From Sinisalibacter lacisalsi (GTDB taxonomy: Bacteria; Pseudomonadota; Alphaproteobacteria; Rhodobacterales; Rhodobacteraceae), in the NCBI RefSeq assembly GCF_014640115.1, contig NZ_BMGI01000002.1, forward strand, positions 682,001-746,000: DNA of 64,000 nt. The letters are read 5' to 3'. Of this stretch, positions 47,069 to 58,211 are shown piece after piece; position 1 is the first letter of the stretch; each line of letters begins with the position of its first letter. The notes beneath the pieces were generated by a model. The model saw nothing but the letters and a program-made list of their open reading frames with translations. It was not told the origin of the DNA and did not search any database. Position numbers and translations under genes: made by a program.

Positions 47069-47476
47069 TCAGATCGTCGGTATCCCGTTGTCCTCGCAGG
47101 CGGCGACCGTCACTTCCGCGTCGATCGTCCGCAAGCCTTGCGGCAGCGCGTCGGAGATGACGTAAACGGCATTCCCCGTCCAGACGCTACCTTGTTGTTG
47201 CACGTTGGTGCGCACATGCCGGGCAAAACCGTATCCCCGGATGAGCGCGTATTGCGCCGCCGCGCATTCGCCGTAATCGGCCACGTCCTCGGTATCACGC
47301 GCCCCGCGCATGGACACGTCGAACTGCACCAGGTCGCCGTCGAGCAGCCCGGTTTCGATGCCGAGATAGACCGGATCGAACGGCAGCGCGTCGCGCGAGA
47401 CGGGGCTTTCCGTCTCGGCGCAGGCCGCGAGCGCGAGGGCCCCGGCAGAGGCGATATGGGCGGCGCGCAGCGTCAT
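47069..47476 (-). CDS. Small lipoprotein encoded within nuo operon
   Basis: This 135-residue protein has an N-terminal signal with a lipobox ([20 protein letters not shown]: Cys in LAAC), so it should be a membrane-anchored lipoprotein. The remainder is a small domain with two more cysteines ([11 protein letters not shown] and [10 protein letters not shown]), which might form a disulfide. It overlaps nuoG by 4 bp (ATGA). The function is unknown; the position suggests co-expression with complex I. Confidence 0.8.
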   Translation of the reverse strand: MTLRAAHIASAGALALAACAETESPVSRDALPFDPVYLGIETGLLDGDLVQFDVSMRGARDTEDVADYGECAAAQYALIRGYGFARHVRTNVQQQGSVWTGNAVYVISDALPQGLRTIDAEVTVAACEDNGIPTI

Positions 47477-49497
47477 TCGGCGGCGATGCCTTCTTCGGCT
47501 CGCCGCGCCTTGGCTTGAGCGCTGAGCTGCCCCATCAGGGCCGAGGCCCGCGCGATCGGGTTGGTAAGGTAGAAGTCCTTGACCACGTTACGGAAATCCG
47601 CCTTGCCGGGCTTGCCGGGAGTAACCGGCTGCCAGGTGTTTTCCGGCACCTCGTCGACCCGGCCCAGGTGCGGCACGGCGTCGATCATCGCCCGGCGCAG
47701 CGCCGCCTGGCTGTCCCACGGCAGGGGCGCGCCAAGCTCGCCGGAGAGCGCGCGCAGCACCGCCCAGCTTTCCTTCGCCTCGCCCGGCGGGAAGGCGGCG
47801 CGCAGGGCCAGTTGCGGCCTGCCTTCCGTGTTCACGAACAGCCCCGATTCTTCCGTATAGGCAGCGACGGGCAGGATGATGTCGGCGCGGTGCGCGCCGC
47901 GGTCGCCATGACTGCCGATGTAGATCACCAAAGGCCCCGCCTCGATCTCGATCTCGTCGGCCCCCATGTTGACGATCACGTCGGCGCCCTCGGTGGCGGC
48001 CTTGAGCCCGCCCTTGGTGGTGGCGCCCACGTCCATCGCGCCAACCCGACCGGCCGCCGTGTGCAGCACCATGAGCCGGGAGTTGGAGTTTTCCGCCAGT
48101 TGCATCGCGAGGCCCAGAACCGCCTCGCCATCGGCCTCGTTCAGCGCGCCCTGACCGACGATCACCACGCTGGGCAGATCCTTCGTCGCGCCGATCTCCT
48201 TGCCCGCCAGCTCTTCGAGCGCGGCGCGGTCGGTGCCGACGTGGACGTAATCATAGGTGAGATCAACGGCTTCGCCGACGAGCCCCACGGTCGCCCCGTT
48301 CAGCCAGGCCTTGCGGATGCGCGCGTTCAGCACCGGCGCTTCGTCGCGCGGGTTGGTGCCGATGAGCTGGATCATCTTCGCGCCGTCGATGTCCTCGATC
48401 GTCGCGGTGCCGACATAGGCCGAGCGGTTGCCCTCGGGCAGCTTGGCCCCGTCGGTGCGGCATTCAACAGCGCCGCCCATGCCTTCGATCAGGGATTTGA
48501 GCGAGAACGCCGCCTCGGTCGAGGCGAGATCGCCGACCAGGCCGGCGAGCTTTTTGGCCCCCCTCATCGCCTGTGCCGCCGCGCCGAGCGCCTCAGGCCA
48601 CTCGACCGGGGCGAGCTTGCCGTCCTTGCGCACATAGGGCCTGTCGAGCCGCTGGCGGCGCAAACCGTCCCAGACGAAGCGGGTCTTGTCGGAGATCCAC
48701 TCCTCGTTCACCCCGTCATGGTTGCGCGGCAGGATCCGCATGACCTCGCGGCCCTTGGTATCGACCCGGATATTGCTGCCGAGCGCATCCATCACGTCGA
48801 TGGTTTCGGTCTTGGAAAGCTCCCAGGGCCGCGCGGTGAAGGCGTAGGGCTTCGATGTGAGCGCGCCCACCGGGCAAAGGTCGATGATGTTGCCCTGCAG
48901 GTTGGAATCGAGCGTTTCGTTCAGGTAGCTGACGATCTCGGCATCCTCGCCGCGCCCGGTCTGGCCCATCTGGGTGATCCCGGCCACCTCGGTGGTGAAG
49001 CGCACGCAGCGGGTGCAGGAGATGCAGCGGGTCATGTGGGTTTCGACCAGCGGGCCGAGGTCGATATCCTCCACCGCCCGCTTGGGCTCGCGGAACCGGC
49101 TGAAATCGACGCCATATGCGATGGCCTGGTCCTGAAGGTCGCATTCGCCGCCCTGGTCGCAGATCGGGCAATCGAGCGGGTGGTTGATGAGGATGAACTC
49201 CATCACCCCCTCGCGCGCCTTCTTCACCATCGGCGAGTTGGTTTTCACCACCGGCGGCTGGCCTTCCGGGCCGGGGCGAAGATCGCGCACCTGCATGGCA
49301 CAGGAGGCGGCGGGTTTTGGCGGGCCGCCGACGACCTCGACGAGGCACATCCGGCAGTTGCCCGCGATGCTCAGCCGCTCGTGGTAGCAAAAGCGCGGCA
49401 CCTCGATCCCTGCGACTTCGCAGGCCTGGATCAGGGTCATCGCCCCGTCCACCTCGATCTCGTTGCCGTCGATGACGATTTTCTTCAGGTCGCTCAT
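47473..49497 (-). CDS. nuoG: NADH-quinone oxidoreductase subunit NuoG
   Basis: NuoG (674 residues) carries the 2Fe-2S cluster N1b ([20 protein letters not shown] with [10 protein letters not shown]) and the 4Fe-4S clusters N5 ([20 protein letters not shown]) and N4 ([12 protein letters not shown], then [12 protein letters not shown]), followed by a molybdopterin-type domain without cofactor signs. The size fits the shorter Rhodobacter/mitochondrial form. Starts [20 protein letters not shown]. 3 bp after nuoF. Confidence 0.97.
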   Translation of the reverse strand: MSDLKKIVIDGNEIEVDGAMTLIQACEVAGIEVPRFCYHERLSIAGNCRMCLVEVVGGPPKPAASCAMQVRDLRPGPEGQPPVVKTNSPMVKKAREGVMEFILINHPLDCPICDQGGECDLQDQAIAYGVDFSRFREPKRAVEDIDLGPLVETHMTRCISCTRCVRFTTEVAGITQMGQTGRGEDAEIVSYLNETLDSNLQGNIIDLCPVGALTSKPYAFTARPWELSKTETIDVMDALGSNIRVDTKGREVMRILPRNHDGVNEEWISDKTRFVWDGLRRQRLDRPYVRKDGKLAPVEWPEALGAAAQAMRGAKKLAGLVGDLASTEAAFSLKSLIEGMGGAVECRTDGAKLPEGNRSAYVGTATIEDIDGAKMIQLIGTNPRDEAPVLNARIRKAWLNGATVGLVGEAVDLTYDYVHVGTDRAALEELAGKEIGATKDLPSVVIVGQGALNEADGEAVLGLAMQLAENSNSRLMVLHTAAGRVGAMDVGATTKGGLKAATEGADVIVNMGADEIEIEAGPLVIYIGSHGDRGAHRADIILPVAAYTEESGLFVNTEGRPQLALRAAFPPGEAKESWAVLRALSGELGAPLPWDSQAALRRAMIDAVPHLGRVDEVPENTWQPVTPGKPGKADFRNVVKDFYLTNPIARASALMGQLSAQAKARRAEEGIAAE

Positions 49498-49500
49498 ATC

Positions 49501-50790
49501 TTACTCCGCCGCCATCCGGCCCGATTTCTGGGCCTTGATACGGTCCTCGATCTCGTCGCGGAAATTGCGAATGAGGCCCTGGATCGGCCAGGCGGCCGCG
49601 TCGCCAAGGGCGCAGATCGTGTGGCCTTCCACCTGCTTGGTGACGTCGAACAGCATGTCGATCTCCTCGATCTCCGCCTCGCCGCGCACCAGCCGGTCCA
49701 TCACCCGCATCATCCAGCCGGTGCCCTCGCGGCAGGGCGTGCACTGGCCGCAGCTTTCGTGCTTGTAGAACTTCGACAGCCGCCAGATCGCCTTCACGAT
49801 ATCGGTGGACTTGTCCATCACGATCACCGCGGCGGTGCCGAGGCCGGACTTGAGATCCTTCTGCAGGTAGTCGAAATCCATGATCGCATCGCGCATGTTC
49901 TCGCCGCGCACCACCGGCACCGAGGAACCCCCCGGGATCACCGCCAGCAGGTTGTCCCAGCCGCCGCGAATGCCGCCGCAGTGCTTTTCGATCAGTTCCT
50001 CGAACGGGATCGACATCGCCTCTTCCACCACGCAAGGGTTGTTGACGTGGCCGGAGATGGCGAACAGCTTCGTGCCGGCGTTGTTGGGCCGCCCGAAAGA
50101 GGCGAACCAGTCGGCCCCGCGGCGCAGGATCGTGGGCACCACCGCGATGCTCTCGACGTTGTTGACCGTGCTCGGCGCGCCGTAAAGCCCCGCCATCGCG
50201 GGGAACGGCGGCTTCATCCGCGGCATCCCCTTCTTGCCCTCGAGGCTTTCGATCAGCGCGGTTTCCTCGCCGCAGATATAGGCGCCGGCGCCGTGGTGCA
50301 GGAAAAGATCGAAATCCCAGCCCGAGCCCGCCGCGTTCTTGCCCAGAAGGCCGGCGTCATAGGCCTCGTCGATCGCCGCCTGCAGCGCCTCGCGCTCGCG
50401 GATGTATTCGCCCCGGATGTAGATGTAGGAGCTATGCGCCCCCATCGCGAAGCTCGCGATCAGCGCGCCCTCGATCAGCGTGTGCGGATCGTGGCGCATG
50501 ATCTCGCGGTCCTTGCAGGTGCCCGGCTCGGATTCGTCGGCGTTGATCACCAGGTAGGCGGGCCGGCCGTCGCTTTCCTTCGGCATGAACGACCACTTGA
50601 GGCCGGTGGGAAAGCCCGCCCCGCCCCGGCCGCGCAAGCCGCTCGCCTTCATCTCGTCGACGATCCAGTCGCGGCCCTTGGCAATGATCCCGGCCGTGCC
50701 ATCCCAATGGCCGCGCGCCTTCGCGCCCGCGAGGGTGCGCTCGTGCATGCCATAAAGGTTGGTGAAGATCCGGTCCTGATCCTTCAACAT
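49501..50790 (-). CDS. nuoF: NADH-quinone oxidoreductase subunit NuoF
   Basis: NuoF (429 residues) binds NADH and FMN. Motifs: [20 protein letters not shown] for the nucleotide, [20 protein letters not shown], and the N3 cluster [15 protein letters not shown]. Starts [20 protein letters not shown]. 6 bp after the DUF5337 gene. Confidence 0.97.
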   Translation of the reverse strand: MLKDQDRIFTNLYGMHERTLAGAKARGHWDGTAGIIAKGRDWIVDEMKASGLRGRGGAGFPTGLKWSFMPKESDGRPAYLVINADESEPGTCKDREIMRHDPHTLIEGALIASFAMGAHSSYIYIRGEYIREREALQAAIDEAYDAGLLGKNAAGSGWDFDLFLHHGAGAYICGEETALIESLEGKKGMPRMKPPFPAMAGLYGAPSTVNNVESIAVVPTILRRGADWFASFGRPNNAGTKLFAISGHVNNPCVVEEAMSIPFEELIEKHCGGIRGGWDNLLAVIPGGSSVPVVRGENMRDAIMDFDYLQKDLKSGLGTAAVIVMDKSTDIVKAIWRLSKFYKHESCGQCTPCREGTGWMMRVMDRLVRGEAEIEEIDMLFDVTKQVEGHTICALGDAAAWPIQGLIRNFRDEIEDRIKAQKSGRMAAE

Positions 50791-50796
50791 TCCTGC

Positions 50797-51033
50797 CTAT
50801 CCTTCATCTTTCCGGCGTGCCCGCCAGATCCGAAACGTCACGATCAGCACGAAGGCGAACCCCGCCAGCGCCACGAGATCGAGCAGCGCGCGGGTGCGCT
50901 GGGGCCAGTCCATTGCGTTGCCCGCCCAGATCGCCCCGATCCAGAACAGCCCGGTTGCGGCGGCCACGAGGGCCGCCATGCGGCCCTGCCGCGCCAGGGC
51001 TCTTTCATCCGGATCGGTGCTCAATGCGTTCAC
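50797..51033 (-). CDS. DUF5337-like small membrane protein, nuo operon
   Basis: This 78-residue protein has two helices (MAALVAAATGLFWIGAIWAG and ALLDLVALAGFAFVLIVTF) and a basic end (RIWRARRKDEG). Proteins of this form are found in Rhodobacterales nuo operons. Position between orf260 and nuoF suggests an assembly or stability role for complex I; that is not shown. Confidence 0.8.
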   Translation of the reverse strand: MNALSTDPDERALARQGRMAALVAAATGLFWIGAIWAGNAMDWPQRTRALLDLVALAGFAFVLIVTFRIWRARRKDEG

Positions 51034-51042
51034 TCCCGGGGC

Positions 51043-51825
51043 TTACTCGTCATACATGCCACTGCCGGACGCGCGCTTGGAGAACTCCGTCTCCTCCCCG
51101 CTCGCCAGCGCCCGGGCCTGATCGACCCAGCCATCGCGGCTGACCCGGCCCTTGAACCCCTTGAGGTTCTGATCGACCCAGGCCACCTCGTCGGCCGTCC
51201 AGTTGGCGATCTGCTCGTAATGGTAGAAGCCCAGGTCGTGCAGCGCCTGTTCCAGCTTCGGGCCCACGCCCTTGATCAACTTGAGGTCGTCCGCCTTGCC
51301 GCCCTGCGGCGCGTCGAGCGCCTCGGGGCGGGTGCCTTCGCCCGCGTCCGCGGCCGGTGCGGCCTTGTCCTTCGCCACCTTCTTTGCCGCACGGGCCTCG
51401 GCAGCGGCCTCTTCGGCGGCGGCCTTGCGCCCCGATTCCGCCTCCGCCGCGGCCTTCTCGCGGGCCGCCTTCTCGGCGGCCTCTGCGGCTTCGGCAGCCT
51501 TTTCGGCCTCGGCCTTGTCCTCGGCGGCCTTCGCCTCGGCCAGCGCCCGGTCGACCGCTTCCTTCTCGGCCGCGGCCGCCACGTCGGCCGGCTTGGCCGC
51601 CGTCGCGCCCGTGCCCACGCCCGCCGCTACGCCGGTGGCGCGCTCCGCACCGGCGACGGCGCAGAACATCCGCTGCAGCACGATCGCGACCGCCGCGGCG
51701 AGCAGGACGCCCGCGATCAGGCCCCAGAAGCCGCCGATGAGCAGGAGCAGCACGAGGCCGAGTAGTGCGCCGACGATCCAGCAGATATTGCGGCAGGAAA
51801 ACATGCCTTGGTCCGTGTCAGTCAT
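51043..51825 (-). CDS. Membrane coiled-coil protein with NuoE-like C-terminal domain
   Basis: This 260-residue protein has two N-terminal membrane helices (about 13-55), a long Ala/Glu/Lys coiled-coil (about 75-150), and a C-terminal domain of about 95 residues. That domain is clearly similar to the C-terminus of NuoE encoded just upstream: both contain [10 protein letters not shown] or [23 protein letters not shown] and ETEFS. The IKGVGPK pattern is that of a helix-hairpin-helix-like domain. The gene is on the nuo transcript. The role is unknown; a tether for complex I is one idea. Confidence 0.8.
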   Translation of the reverse strand: MTDTDQGMFSCRNICWIVGALLGLVLLLLIGGFWGLIAGVLLAAAVAIVLQRMFCAVAGAERATGVAAGVGTGATAAKPADVAAAAEKEAVDRALAEAKAAEDKAEAEKAAEAAEAAEKAAREKAAAEAESGRKAAAEEAAAEARAAKKVAKDKAAPAADAGEGTRPEALDAPQGGKADDLKLIKGVGPKLEQALHDLGFYHYEQIANWTADEVAWVDQNLKGFKGRVSRDGWVDQARALASGEETEFSKRASGSGMYDE

Positions 51826-51927
51826 CGTTCAAGTCCCCATAATTCCTGTTGGTCGGTCCCTTCGGGCGCGCCGCCGGCTCTGACCGATCTGATCTTCGCG
51901 CGTCCCGTCTTCACTCGTACCCGACGC

Positions 51928-53034
51928 CTAGTAGACGTCGCCCTTCTTCACCTTGGCCGAAAACTCGGTTTCCTGACCGGCGGCGAGGCGCTTGGCCTGC
52001 TCCACCCAGTCGTCACGGCTGACCCGGCCCTTGAACCCTTCGAGGTTCTCGTCGACCCAGGCCACCTCGGCCCCGGTCCACTTCGCGATCTGGTCGAAAT
52101 GGAAAAACCCGAGCGTGTTCAGCAGAGATTCGAGCTTCGGCCCGACCCCCTTGATCTGCTTGAGATCGTCGGCCCCGCCGGCGCGCGGCTCGGCAAGCGC
52201 CTCGGGCTTGGTGCCCGTCCCGGCCGGGGGCACGCCGGTGGGCCCGGCCGTCCTGGGCGGCGCCTTCACGGCAGGCTTGGCCGCCGGTTTCGCCGCCTTC
52301 CTGGCGCTGACGTGCACCTTGCGGCCGCCGGCGAGCCACGGCGTGGTCACCGGCACCTCGCTGCCGTCGATCCGCTTGATCGTGTCGCCAAGCCCGGTGG
52401 CCAGCGCCACCGAGGCGTTATACTGCGTGCGCCCGCTCTCGTAATCGGTGAGCGACGACAACCCGCTGAGCGGCTCGGCGGCGTAGCGCCCGTTCTGCGG
52501 ACCAGGCACCGGCACCTCGCCCGCCGCGAGCCGGTCGATCAACTCGGCGAAGCTCTCGGTGCTGAGGTCTTCGTAGTAATCCTTGCCGACCTGCGCCATC
52601 GGCGCGTTGGCGCAGGAGCCGAGGCATTCCACCTCTTCCCACGAGAACCGGCCGTCGGCCGACAGCATGTGCGGCACCGGCGCGATCTTTTCCTTCGCCA
52701 CCGCGACGAGGTCTTCCGCGCCCATGATCATGCACGACAGCGTGCCGCAGATCTGGAAATGCGCGACCGACCCCACCGGCTGCAGCTGGAACATGAAGTA
52801 GAACGTGGCCACCTCGAGCGCCCGGATATGGGCCATGCCGAGCATGTCGGCGACGTATTCGATCGCGGGCTTGCTCAGCCAGCCCTCCTGCTCCTGCGCG
52901 CGCCAGAGCAGCGGGATCACCGCGCTCGCCTCGCGGCCCTCGGGATACTTGGTGAGCTGCGCCTTCGCCCAGTCCAGGTTGGCGGGCGTGAAGGCAAAGC
53001 TCTCGGGCTGGTCATGGTGCAGACGGCGCAGCAT
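51928..53034 (-). CDS. nuoE: NADH-quinone oxidoreductase subunit NuoE with C-terminal extension
   Basis: NuoE carries the [2Fe-2S] cluster N1a of the NADH module; the cysteines lie in [10 protein letters not shown] and LGSCANAPM of the thioredoxin-like part (up to about residue 190). The protein is 368 residues, much longer than the usual 160-240. The extra part is a Lys/Ala/Pro linker (about 225-270) followed by a helix-hairpin-helix-like domain, close to that of the next gene's product. The start lies on the nuoD stop by 1 bp. Confidence 0.95.
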   Translation of the reverse strand: MLRRLHHDQPESFAFTPANLDWAKAQLTKYPEGREASAVIPLLWRAQEQEGWLSKPAIEYVADMLGMAHIRALEVATFYFMFQLQPVGSVAHFQICGTLSCMIMGAEDLVAVAKEKIAPVPHMLSADGRFSWEEVECLGSCANAPMAQVGKDYYEDLSTESFAELIDRLAAGEVPVPGPQNGRYAAEPLSGLSSLTDYESGRTQYNASVALATGLGDTIKRIDGSEVPVTTPWLAGGRKVHVSARKAAKPAAKPAVKAPPRTAGPTGVPPAGTGTKPEALAEPRAGGADDLKQIKGVGPKLESLLNTLGFFHFDQIAKWTGAEVAWVDENLEGFKGRVSRDDWVEQAKRLAAGQETEFSAKVKKGDVY

Positions 53035-54257
53035 CAGCGGTCAATCTCCCCGAAGACGATGTCGATGGTGCCCACCAGCGCCGCCACGTCGGCAAGCTGG
53101 TGGCCCTTGGCGATATGGGTGAGCGATTGCAGGTGCGCGTAGCCGGGCGCGCGGATCTTGCAGCGGTAGGGCCGGTTGGTGCCGTCGGCCACGAGGTAGA
53201 CGCCGAATTCGCCCTTGGGCGCCTCGACGGCGGCATAGGTCTCGCCCGCCGGCACGTGGAACCCCTCGGTGTAGAGCTTGAAGTGGTGGATGAGCGCCTC
53301 CATCGAGGTTTTCATCTCGCCCCGCTTCGGCGGCGCGATCTTGCCGCGGGCGAGCACGTCGCCCTGCCCGTCCGGTGCGCGCAGCTTGGCGATGGCCTGG
53401 CGCATGATCTTCACGCTCTCGTGCATCTCGGCGATACGGCAGTTGTTGCGGTCATAGGTGTCGCCATGGGTGCCCACCGGCACGTCGAACTCGAACTCGT
53501 CGTAGCATTCGTAGGGCTGGGCGCGGCGCAGATCCCAGGCGAAGCCCGAGCCGCGCACCATCACGCCCGTCATCCCCCATTGCTGGATCTCGTCCTCGGT
53601 GACGATGCCGATATCGACGGTGCGCTGCTTGAACACGCGGTTCTCGGTGATCAGGTTGTCGATATCGTCGAGCACCGCGGGGAAGCTGTCGCACCAGGCC
53701 TCGATATCGTCGAGCAGGTCGGGCGGCAGATCCTGGTGCACGCCGCCGGGGCGGAAGTAATTCGCGTGCAGCCGCGCGCCGCAGGCGCGATCATAGAAGC
53801 CCATCAGCTTCTCGCGCTCCTCGTAGCCCCACAGCGGCGGCGTGAGCGCGCCCACGTCGAGCGCCAGAGAGGTGGTGTTGAGCAGGTGGCTGAGGATCCG
53901 GCCGATCTCGGAATAAAGCACCCGGATCAGGCTGGCCCGGCGCGGCACCTCGGTGCCGGTGAGCTTCTCGATCGCGAGGCAGAAGGCATGTTCCTGGTTC
54001 ATCGGCGCGACGTAATCGAGCCGGTCGAAATAGGGGATGTTCTGCAGGTAGGTGCGGCTCTCCATCAGCTTCTCGGTGCCGCGGTGAAGCAGGCCGATAT
54101 GCGGGTCCGCCCGCTCGACGATCTCACCATCAAGCTCCAGAACGAGGCGCAACACGCCGTGCGCCGCCGGGTGCTGGGGGCCGAAGTTCAGGTTGAAATT
54201 GCGGATCTTCTGCTCGCCCGTCTGGGCGTCTTCGAAACCCTTGCCGCCGTCCATCAT
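53034..54257 (-). CDS. nuoD: NADH-quinone oxidoreductase subunit NuoD
   Basis: NuoD (407 residues, 406 if the second ATG is used) forms the quinone site with NuoB. Conserved: [20 protein letters not shown] near the N-terminus and [11 protein letters not shown]-like [13 protein letters not shown]. The start pair ATGATG overlaps the nuoC stop. The length is normal. Confidence 0.97.
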   Translation of the reverse strand: MMDGGKGFEDAQTGEQKIRNFNLNFGPQHPAAHGVLRLVLELDGEIVERADPHIGLLHRGTEKLMESRTYLQNIPYFDRLDYVAPMNQEHAFCLAIEKLTGTEVPRRASLIRVLYSEIGRILSHLLNTTSLALDVGALTPPLWGYEEREKLMGFYDRACGARLHANYFRPGGVHQDLPPDLLDDIEAWCDSFPAVLDDIDNLITENRVFKQRTVDIGIVTEDEIQQWGMTGVMVRGSGFAWDLRRAQPYECYDEFEFDVPVGTHGDTYDRNNCRIAEMHESVKIMRQAIAKLRAPDGQGDVLARGKIAPPKRGEMKTSMEALIHHFKLYTEGFHVPAGETYAAVEAPKGEFGVYLVADGTNRPYRCKIRAPGYAHLQSLTHIAKGHQLADVAALVGTIDIVFGEIDR

Positions 54258-54865
54258 TCCTGCGCCTCCCCTTTCTCGTCACCGGGAAGCACGTATTGCG
54301 CGCCCTCCCAGGGAGACATGAAATCGAACTGCCGGTATTCCTGCACCAGCGAGACCGGCTCGTAGACCACGCGCTTCTTGACCTCGTCGTAGCGCACCTC
54401 GGTATAGCCGGTGGTGGGGAAATCCTTGCGCAGCGGATGGCCGCGGAAGCCGTAATCGGTAAGAATGCGCCGCAGGTCGGGGTGATCGGTGAAGACGATG
54501 CCGAACATGTCGAACACCTCGCGCTCGAACCACATCGCTGTGGCGTGCACCCCGGTGACCGACGGCACCAGATCGCCCTCGTCGACCGGGCATTTCACCC
54601 GGATGCGCTGGTTCTGGTACATCGACAGCAAGTGGTAGACCACGTCGAAGCGCTGCTCGCGCTCGGGCCAGTCGACCGCGGTGATGTCGATCAGGGTCGA
54701 GAACTTGCAGTTCGGGTCGCTCTTGAGAAACTCGATGAAGCCGGGCAGCGCGCTGGCGCGGATCTCGACGGTCAGCTCGCCGTGCGACACGTGATGCGAC
54801 GCGACCTGCTCGGGCCGTTTCGCCGCGATCTCCGCGCCAAGCTCTTTCAGGGCATCGTCCGACAT
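54254..54865 (-). CDS. nuoC: NADH-quinone oxidoreductase subunit NuoC
   Basis: NuoC (203 residues) is the 30 kDa subunit joined to NuoD in some bacteria but separate here. Signatures: [20 protein letters not shown] and [19 protein letters not shown]. Starts [20 protein letters not shown]. 4 bp after nuoB. Confidence 0.97.
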   Translation of the reverse strand: MSDDALKELGAEIAAKRPEQVASHHVSHGELTVEIRASALPGFIEFLKSDPNCKFSTLIDITAVDWPEREQRFDVVYHLLSMYQNQRIRVKCPVDEGDLVPSVTGVHATAMWFEREVFDMFGIVFTDHPDLRRILTDYGFRGHPLRKDFPTTGYTEVRYDEVKKRVVYEPVSLVQEYRQFDFMSPWEGAQYVLPGDEKGEAQE

Positions 54866-54869
54866 GGGC

Positions 54870-55394
54870 TTACCTCACGATGGTTCCGGTGCGGCGGATC
54901 TTGCGCTGGAGCTGGAGCACCCCGTAGAGCAGCGCTTCCGCCGTGGGCGGGCAGCCCGGCACGTAGACGTCGACCGGGATCAGCCGGTCCACCCCGCGCA
55001 CGACCGAATAGGAATAATGGTAGTAGCCGCCGCCGTTGGCGCAGGAGCCCATCGAGATCACGTAGCGCGGCTCGGGCATCTGGTCGTAAAGCTTGCGGAT
55101 CGCCGGTGCCATCTTGTTGGTCACAGTGCCGGCCACGATCATCAGGTCCGACTGGCGCGGCGAAGCGCGCGGCGCGGTGCCGAAGCGCTCGAAATCGTAG
55201 CGCGGCATGGCGCCGTGGATCATCTCGACGGCGCAGCAGGCGAGCCCGAAGGTCATCCAGTGCAGCGAGCCGGTGCGCGCCCAGTTGATGATGTCGTCGG
55301 TGGTGGTGAGCAAAAAGCCCTTGTCGGCGAGTTCCTCGCCCAGCGCCTTCGCGCCGGCTTCCTTGTCGGCCCCGGCCGTATTGGCCCCGGTCAT
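54870..55394 (-). CDS. nuoB: NADH-quinone oxidoreductase subunit NuoB
   Basis: NuoB (174 residues) binds the terminal cluster N2: [11 protein letters not shown] with two adjacent cysteines, [13 protein letters not shown] and [12 protein letters not shown]. The ATG at 55394 overlaps the nuoA stop (TGATG); an ATG 9 nt upstream is the alternative. Starts [20 protein letters not shown]. Confidence 0.96.
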   Translation of the reverse strand: MTGANTAGADKEAGAKALGEELADKGFLLTTTDDIINWARTGSLHWMTFGLACCAVEMIHGAMPRYDFERFGTAPRASPRQSDLMIVAGTVTNKMAPAIRKLYDQMPEPRYVISMGSCANGGGYYHYSYSVVRGVDRLIPVDVYVPGCPPTAEALLYGVLQLQRKIRRTGTIVR

Positions 55395-55759
55395 CACTCC
55401 CATTCCAGCGCCCCCTTCTTCCATTCGTAGGCAAAGCCGATCGTCAGCACGGCGAGGAACACCATCATCGACCAGAAGCCCAGCAACCCGACATCCTTGA
55501 ACGCCACCGCCCATGGAAACAGGAAGGCGATCTCGAGATCGAAGATGATGAACAGGATCGACACGAGGTAGAACCGCACGTCGAACTTCATGCGCGCGTC
55601 ATCGAAGGCGTTGAAGCCGCATTCATAGGCCGAAACCTTCTCCGGGTCGGGGTTGCGCACCGCCAGCACCGCGGCCGCGATCAGGAACACCAGCCCGAGG
55701 GCGACGGCGACGGCCAAGAATATCATGATCGGGAGGTATTCGCGAAGAAGGTCTTCCAC
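55394..55759 (-). CDS. nuoA: NADH-quinone oxidoreductase subunit NuoA
   Basis: NuoA (121 residues) has three helices, with [20 protein letters not shown] and [20 protein letters not shown] as signatures. The GTG at 55759 is chosen: AGGAG lies 6 nt upstream and [15 protein letters not shown] matches the expected N-terminus. An ATG 30 nt earlier would add unconserved residues. First gene of the nuo operon. Confidence 0.96.
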   Translation of the reverse strand: MEDLLREYLPIMIFLAVAVALGLVFLIAAAVLAVRNPDPEKVSAYECGFNAFDDARMKFDVRFYLVSILFIIFDLEIAFLFPWAVAFKDVGLLGFWSMMVFLAVLTIGFAYEWKKGALEWE

Positions 55760-55809
55760 GTGAGGCTCCTTTGGCGGGGTGACCCGCAAGAGTTTCGCTC
55801 GTCGTGCGC

Positions 55810-55838
55810 GGTTTACTCCCGGGGGTCGGGGGGGTCAA
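55810..55838 (-). promoter_or_regulatory. Sigma-70 promoter of the nuo operon
   Basis: On the minus strand TTGACC (55838-55833) and TAAACC (55815-55810) are 17 nt apart. Transcription would start near 55803, about 45 nt before the nuoA GTG. An AT-rich stretch further upstream (55850-55930) may hold another promoter or site. Confidence 0.6.
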
Positions 55839-56014
55839 CCGAACCGCGTTCACATTCCACACGGCGAATATCTTTGCGAAACGGCCGGATCGACGGATCT
55901 TTTTCCCTTTGTATCCGATTGTTTACCGCACATTCCGCCGCGCCCGCGCCGCGCGGACCGGCCGGAACGCTCCGGCAGGCCGATGGATTTTTTCGCAGCT
56001 GCAGCACGAAATGC

Positions 56015-56386
56015 TCACCCCAGCGCCACGCGGATCGCGCAAACCAGCATCGCCAGCGTCACCGGGCCCCACAGGCGGCGTTCGGGAATCGACGGAGTCG
56101 CGAGGTTCATCGCCGCCGAAAGCGCCGAAACCGCCACCACTGCCCAGACCAGCCAGAGCGGCGGCGCGGGGCTGACCAGCCCGGCCCGGCCGAGCATGAC
56201 CAGGGCGAAGACCGCGATCAGCCCGCCTTGCAGCAACGCGGCGAAACGCATCGGCAACGGGAATCGTCCCGGGAACCGCCCGCCCATCGCCAGGTGCCCC
56301 CAGGGCGCGCCGAGCGCCATCGCGATCTGGAATGCCACCACGACGAGGGCAAGCAGGGCATAGAGAATGGCCGCCCCGGTCAGCAT
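56015..56386 (-). CDS. Four-TM membrane protein of unknown function
   Basis: This 123-residue protein has four helices: at about 3-25, 45-66, 77-97 and 105-122. The stretch LGAPWGHLAMGGRFPGRFPL between helices 1 and 2 resembles a conserved pattern of small bacterial membrane proteins. No function is known. It stands alone, upstream of the nuo promoter on the same strand. Confidence 0.75.
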   Translation of the reverse strand: MLTGAAILYALLALVVVAFQIAMALGAPWGHLAMGGRFPGRFPLPMRFAALLQGGLIAVFALVMLGRAGLVSPAPPLWLVWAVVAVSALSAAMNLATPSIPERRLWGPVTLAMLVCAIRVALG

Positions 56387-56485
56387 GGCGACCGGTGCCC
56401 CGGCACGCGACTGGAAGTCGTCATTAGTGCTTTCACTTATCGAACCTTTTTTGCCGATTAATGGCGAACAAATGTAACAATCATT

Positions 56486-57010
56486 TCACTTTAACGACTT
56501 TTCCTCATGCTGGCGCATCGCCGCCCGATGCGCCGCGGCGCTTTCCTCGGAAAAGCAGCACAGGATGATCCGCCCCGGTTGCGAGCCGCTGTTCTGCCAG
56601 GCCAGAACCTCGCGCACCGCGATCGCCGCCGCAAGCCCGGCCGGGTAGCCGTAAACCCCCGTCGAGATCGCGGGAAAGGCGATGCTGTCGCAGCCCGCCG
56701 CCTCGGCGAGCGCGAGCGATTGACGGTAGCACGCGGCCAGCAACGCCGCCTCCCCCGCACCGCCGCCGCGCCAGACCGGCCCGACGGTGTGAATCACGTG
56801 GCGCGCCGGAAGATCGTAACCCGCCGTAAGCCGCGCCTCACCGGTCGGGCAGCCGCCGAGGGTTCGGCATTCCGCCAGCAGCCCGGGCCCGGCGGCACGG
56901 TGAATCGCGCCATCCACACCCCCGCCGCCAAGCAGGCTCTCGTTCGCCGCGTTGACGATCGCATCCACCGCAAGCGTGGTGATATCGGCCACGATGATCT
57001 CGACACTCAT
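56486..57010 (-). CDS. Macro-domain protein (ADP-ribose binding)
   Basis: This 174-residue protein is a single macro domain: [40 protein letters not shown] and [20 protein letters not shown]. Such proteins remove O-acetyl-ADP-ribose or ADP-ribose from substrates. The ATG at 57010 is preferred, with GGAAGG upstream; a GTG 6 nt earlier is possible. It is read divergently from pyrC. Confidence 0.92.
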   Translation of the reverse strand: MSVEIIVADITTLAVDAIVNAANESLLGGGGVDGAIHRAAGPGLLAECRTLGGCPTGEARLTAGYDLPARHVIHTVGPVWRGGGAGEAALLAACYRQSLALAEAAGCDSIAFPAISTGVYGYPAGLAAAIAVREVLAWQNSGSQPGRIILCCFSEESAAAHRAAMRQHEEKSLK

Positions 57011-57172
57011 GCGCACCCTTCCTTCCTTGCCGCGCCTGATAACCCGGCGCGGGTTTCTATCGGCGCCTCCTCCGGCCCCCCGGCCAGTCTCCGCGCGGCA
57101 AGTCTATCGCCGGTGGCATCGGCGCACAAACCCACTGGCCCCGCCCGCGCCCTTGCGCTATTTCCCTCCGCG

Positions 57173-58210
57173 ATGACCCAGACACTCACGATCCGCCGCC
57201 CCGACGACTGGCACCTGCATCTGCGCGACGGCAGCATGCTCAAAGCCGTCCTGCCCGAAACCGCGCGCCACTTCGCCCGCGCCATCGTGATGCCGAACCT
57301 CGTGCCCCCGGTGGTCACCGCGGCCGACGCCGCCGCCTACCGCGCGCGGATCATGGCGGCGCTGCCCGAGGGGATGGCGTTCACCCCGCTGATGACGCTC
57401 TACCTCACCGAGGAAACCGATCCGGCGGACGTGAAAGCCGCCGCCGAGAGCGGGCTGGTGACGGCGGTGAAGCTCTACCCGGCGGGCGCCACCACCAACT
57501 CGGCCTCCGGCGTGCGCGACTTCGACAAGGTGCGGCCGGTGCTCGAAACCATGGCCGAGATCGGCCTGCCGCTCTGCGTGCACGGCGAGGTGACGACGCC
57601 GGAGGTGGATATCTTCGACCGCGAGGCGGTGTTCATCGAAACCGTGCTCGATCCGATCCGCCGCGCCACGCCGGGCCTGCGGGTGGTGATGGAGCACATC
57701 ACCACGCGCGACGGGGTGGATTACGTGGCCGCCGGCGGCGATGATCTCGGCGGGACGATCACCACCCACCACCTGATCATCAACCGCAACCACCTGCTGG
57801 TGGGCGGCATCCGCCCGCATTACTACTGCCTGCCCGTCGCCAAGCGCGAGGAGCACCGGCTGGCGCTGCGCGCCGCCGCGACGGGGGGCAACCCGCGCTT
57901 CTTCCTCGGCACCGATTCCGCGCCGCACCTGACGCATCTCAAGGAGCACGCCTGCGGCTGCGCCGGGGTGTTCTCGGCGACCAACACGATGTCGTGCCTC
58001 GCCGAGGTGTTCGAGCAGGAGGGCGCGCTCGACCGGCTCGAAGGCTTCGGCGCGCTCAATGGCCCCGCCTTCTACCGGCTGCCGGCGAACGAGGAGACGA
58101 TCACGCTCACCAGGGGCGATCCGGTCGCCTACCCGCCGGTGATCGAAACCGACGATGGTCCGGTGACCCTGTTCGACCCCGGCTTCCCGCTGCACTGGCG
58201 GGTCGACTAG
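57173..58210 (+). CDS. pyrC: Dihydroorotase PyrC (class II)
   Basis: PyrC closes carbamoyl aspartate to dihydroorotate in pyrimidine synthesis. The 345-residue product has the metal motif WHLHLRDG, the carbamylated Lys in [17 protein letters not shown] for His and LGTDSAPHL. The catalytic ATG at 57173 gives [14 protein letters not shown]. An FkbM-type methyltransferase gene and pyrE follow. Confidence 0.96.
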   Translation: MTQTLTIRRPDDWHLHLRDGSMLKAVLPETARHFARAIVMPNLVPPVVTAADAAAYRARIMAALPEGMAFTPLMTLYLTEETDPADVKAAAESGLVTAVKLYPAGATTNSASGVRDFDKVRPVLETMAEIGLPLCVHGEVTTPEVDIFDREAVFIETVLDPIRRATPGLRVVMEHITTRDGVDYVAAGGDDLGGTITTHHLIINRNHLLVGGIRPHYYCLPVAKREEHRLALRAAATGGNPRFFLGTDSAPHLTHLKEHACGCAGVFSATNTMSCLAEVFEQEGALDRLEGFGALNGPAFYRLPANEETITLTRGDPVAYPPVIETDDGPVTLFDPGFPLHWRVD

Positions 58211-58211
58211 G

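Noticed and set aside
47515-51765. A 1416-codon open frame on the plus strand antisense to nuoG, nuoF and nearby genes
   Set aside because: It is a by-product of GC-rich codon use: its residue composition is His/Arg/Asp/Leu-biased with no family motif, while the minus strand carries complete, motif-rich nuo genes.
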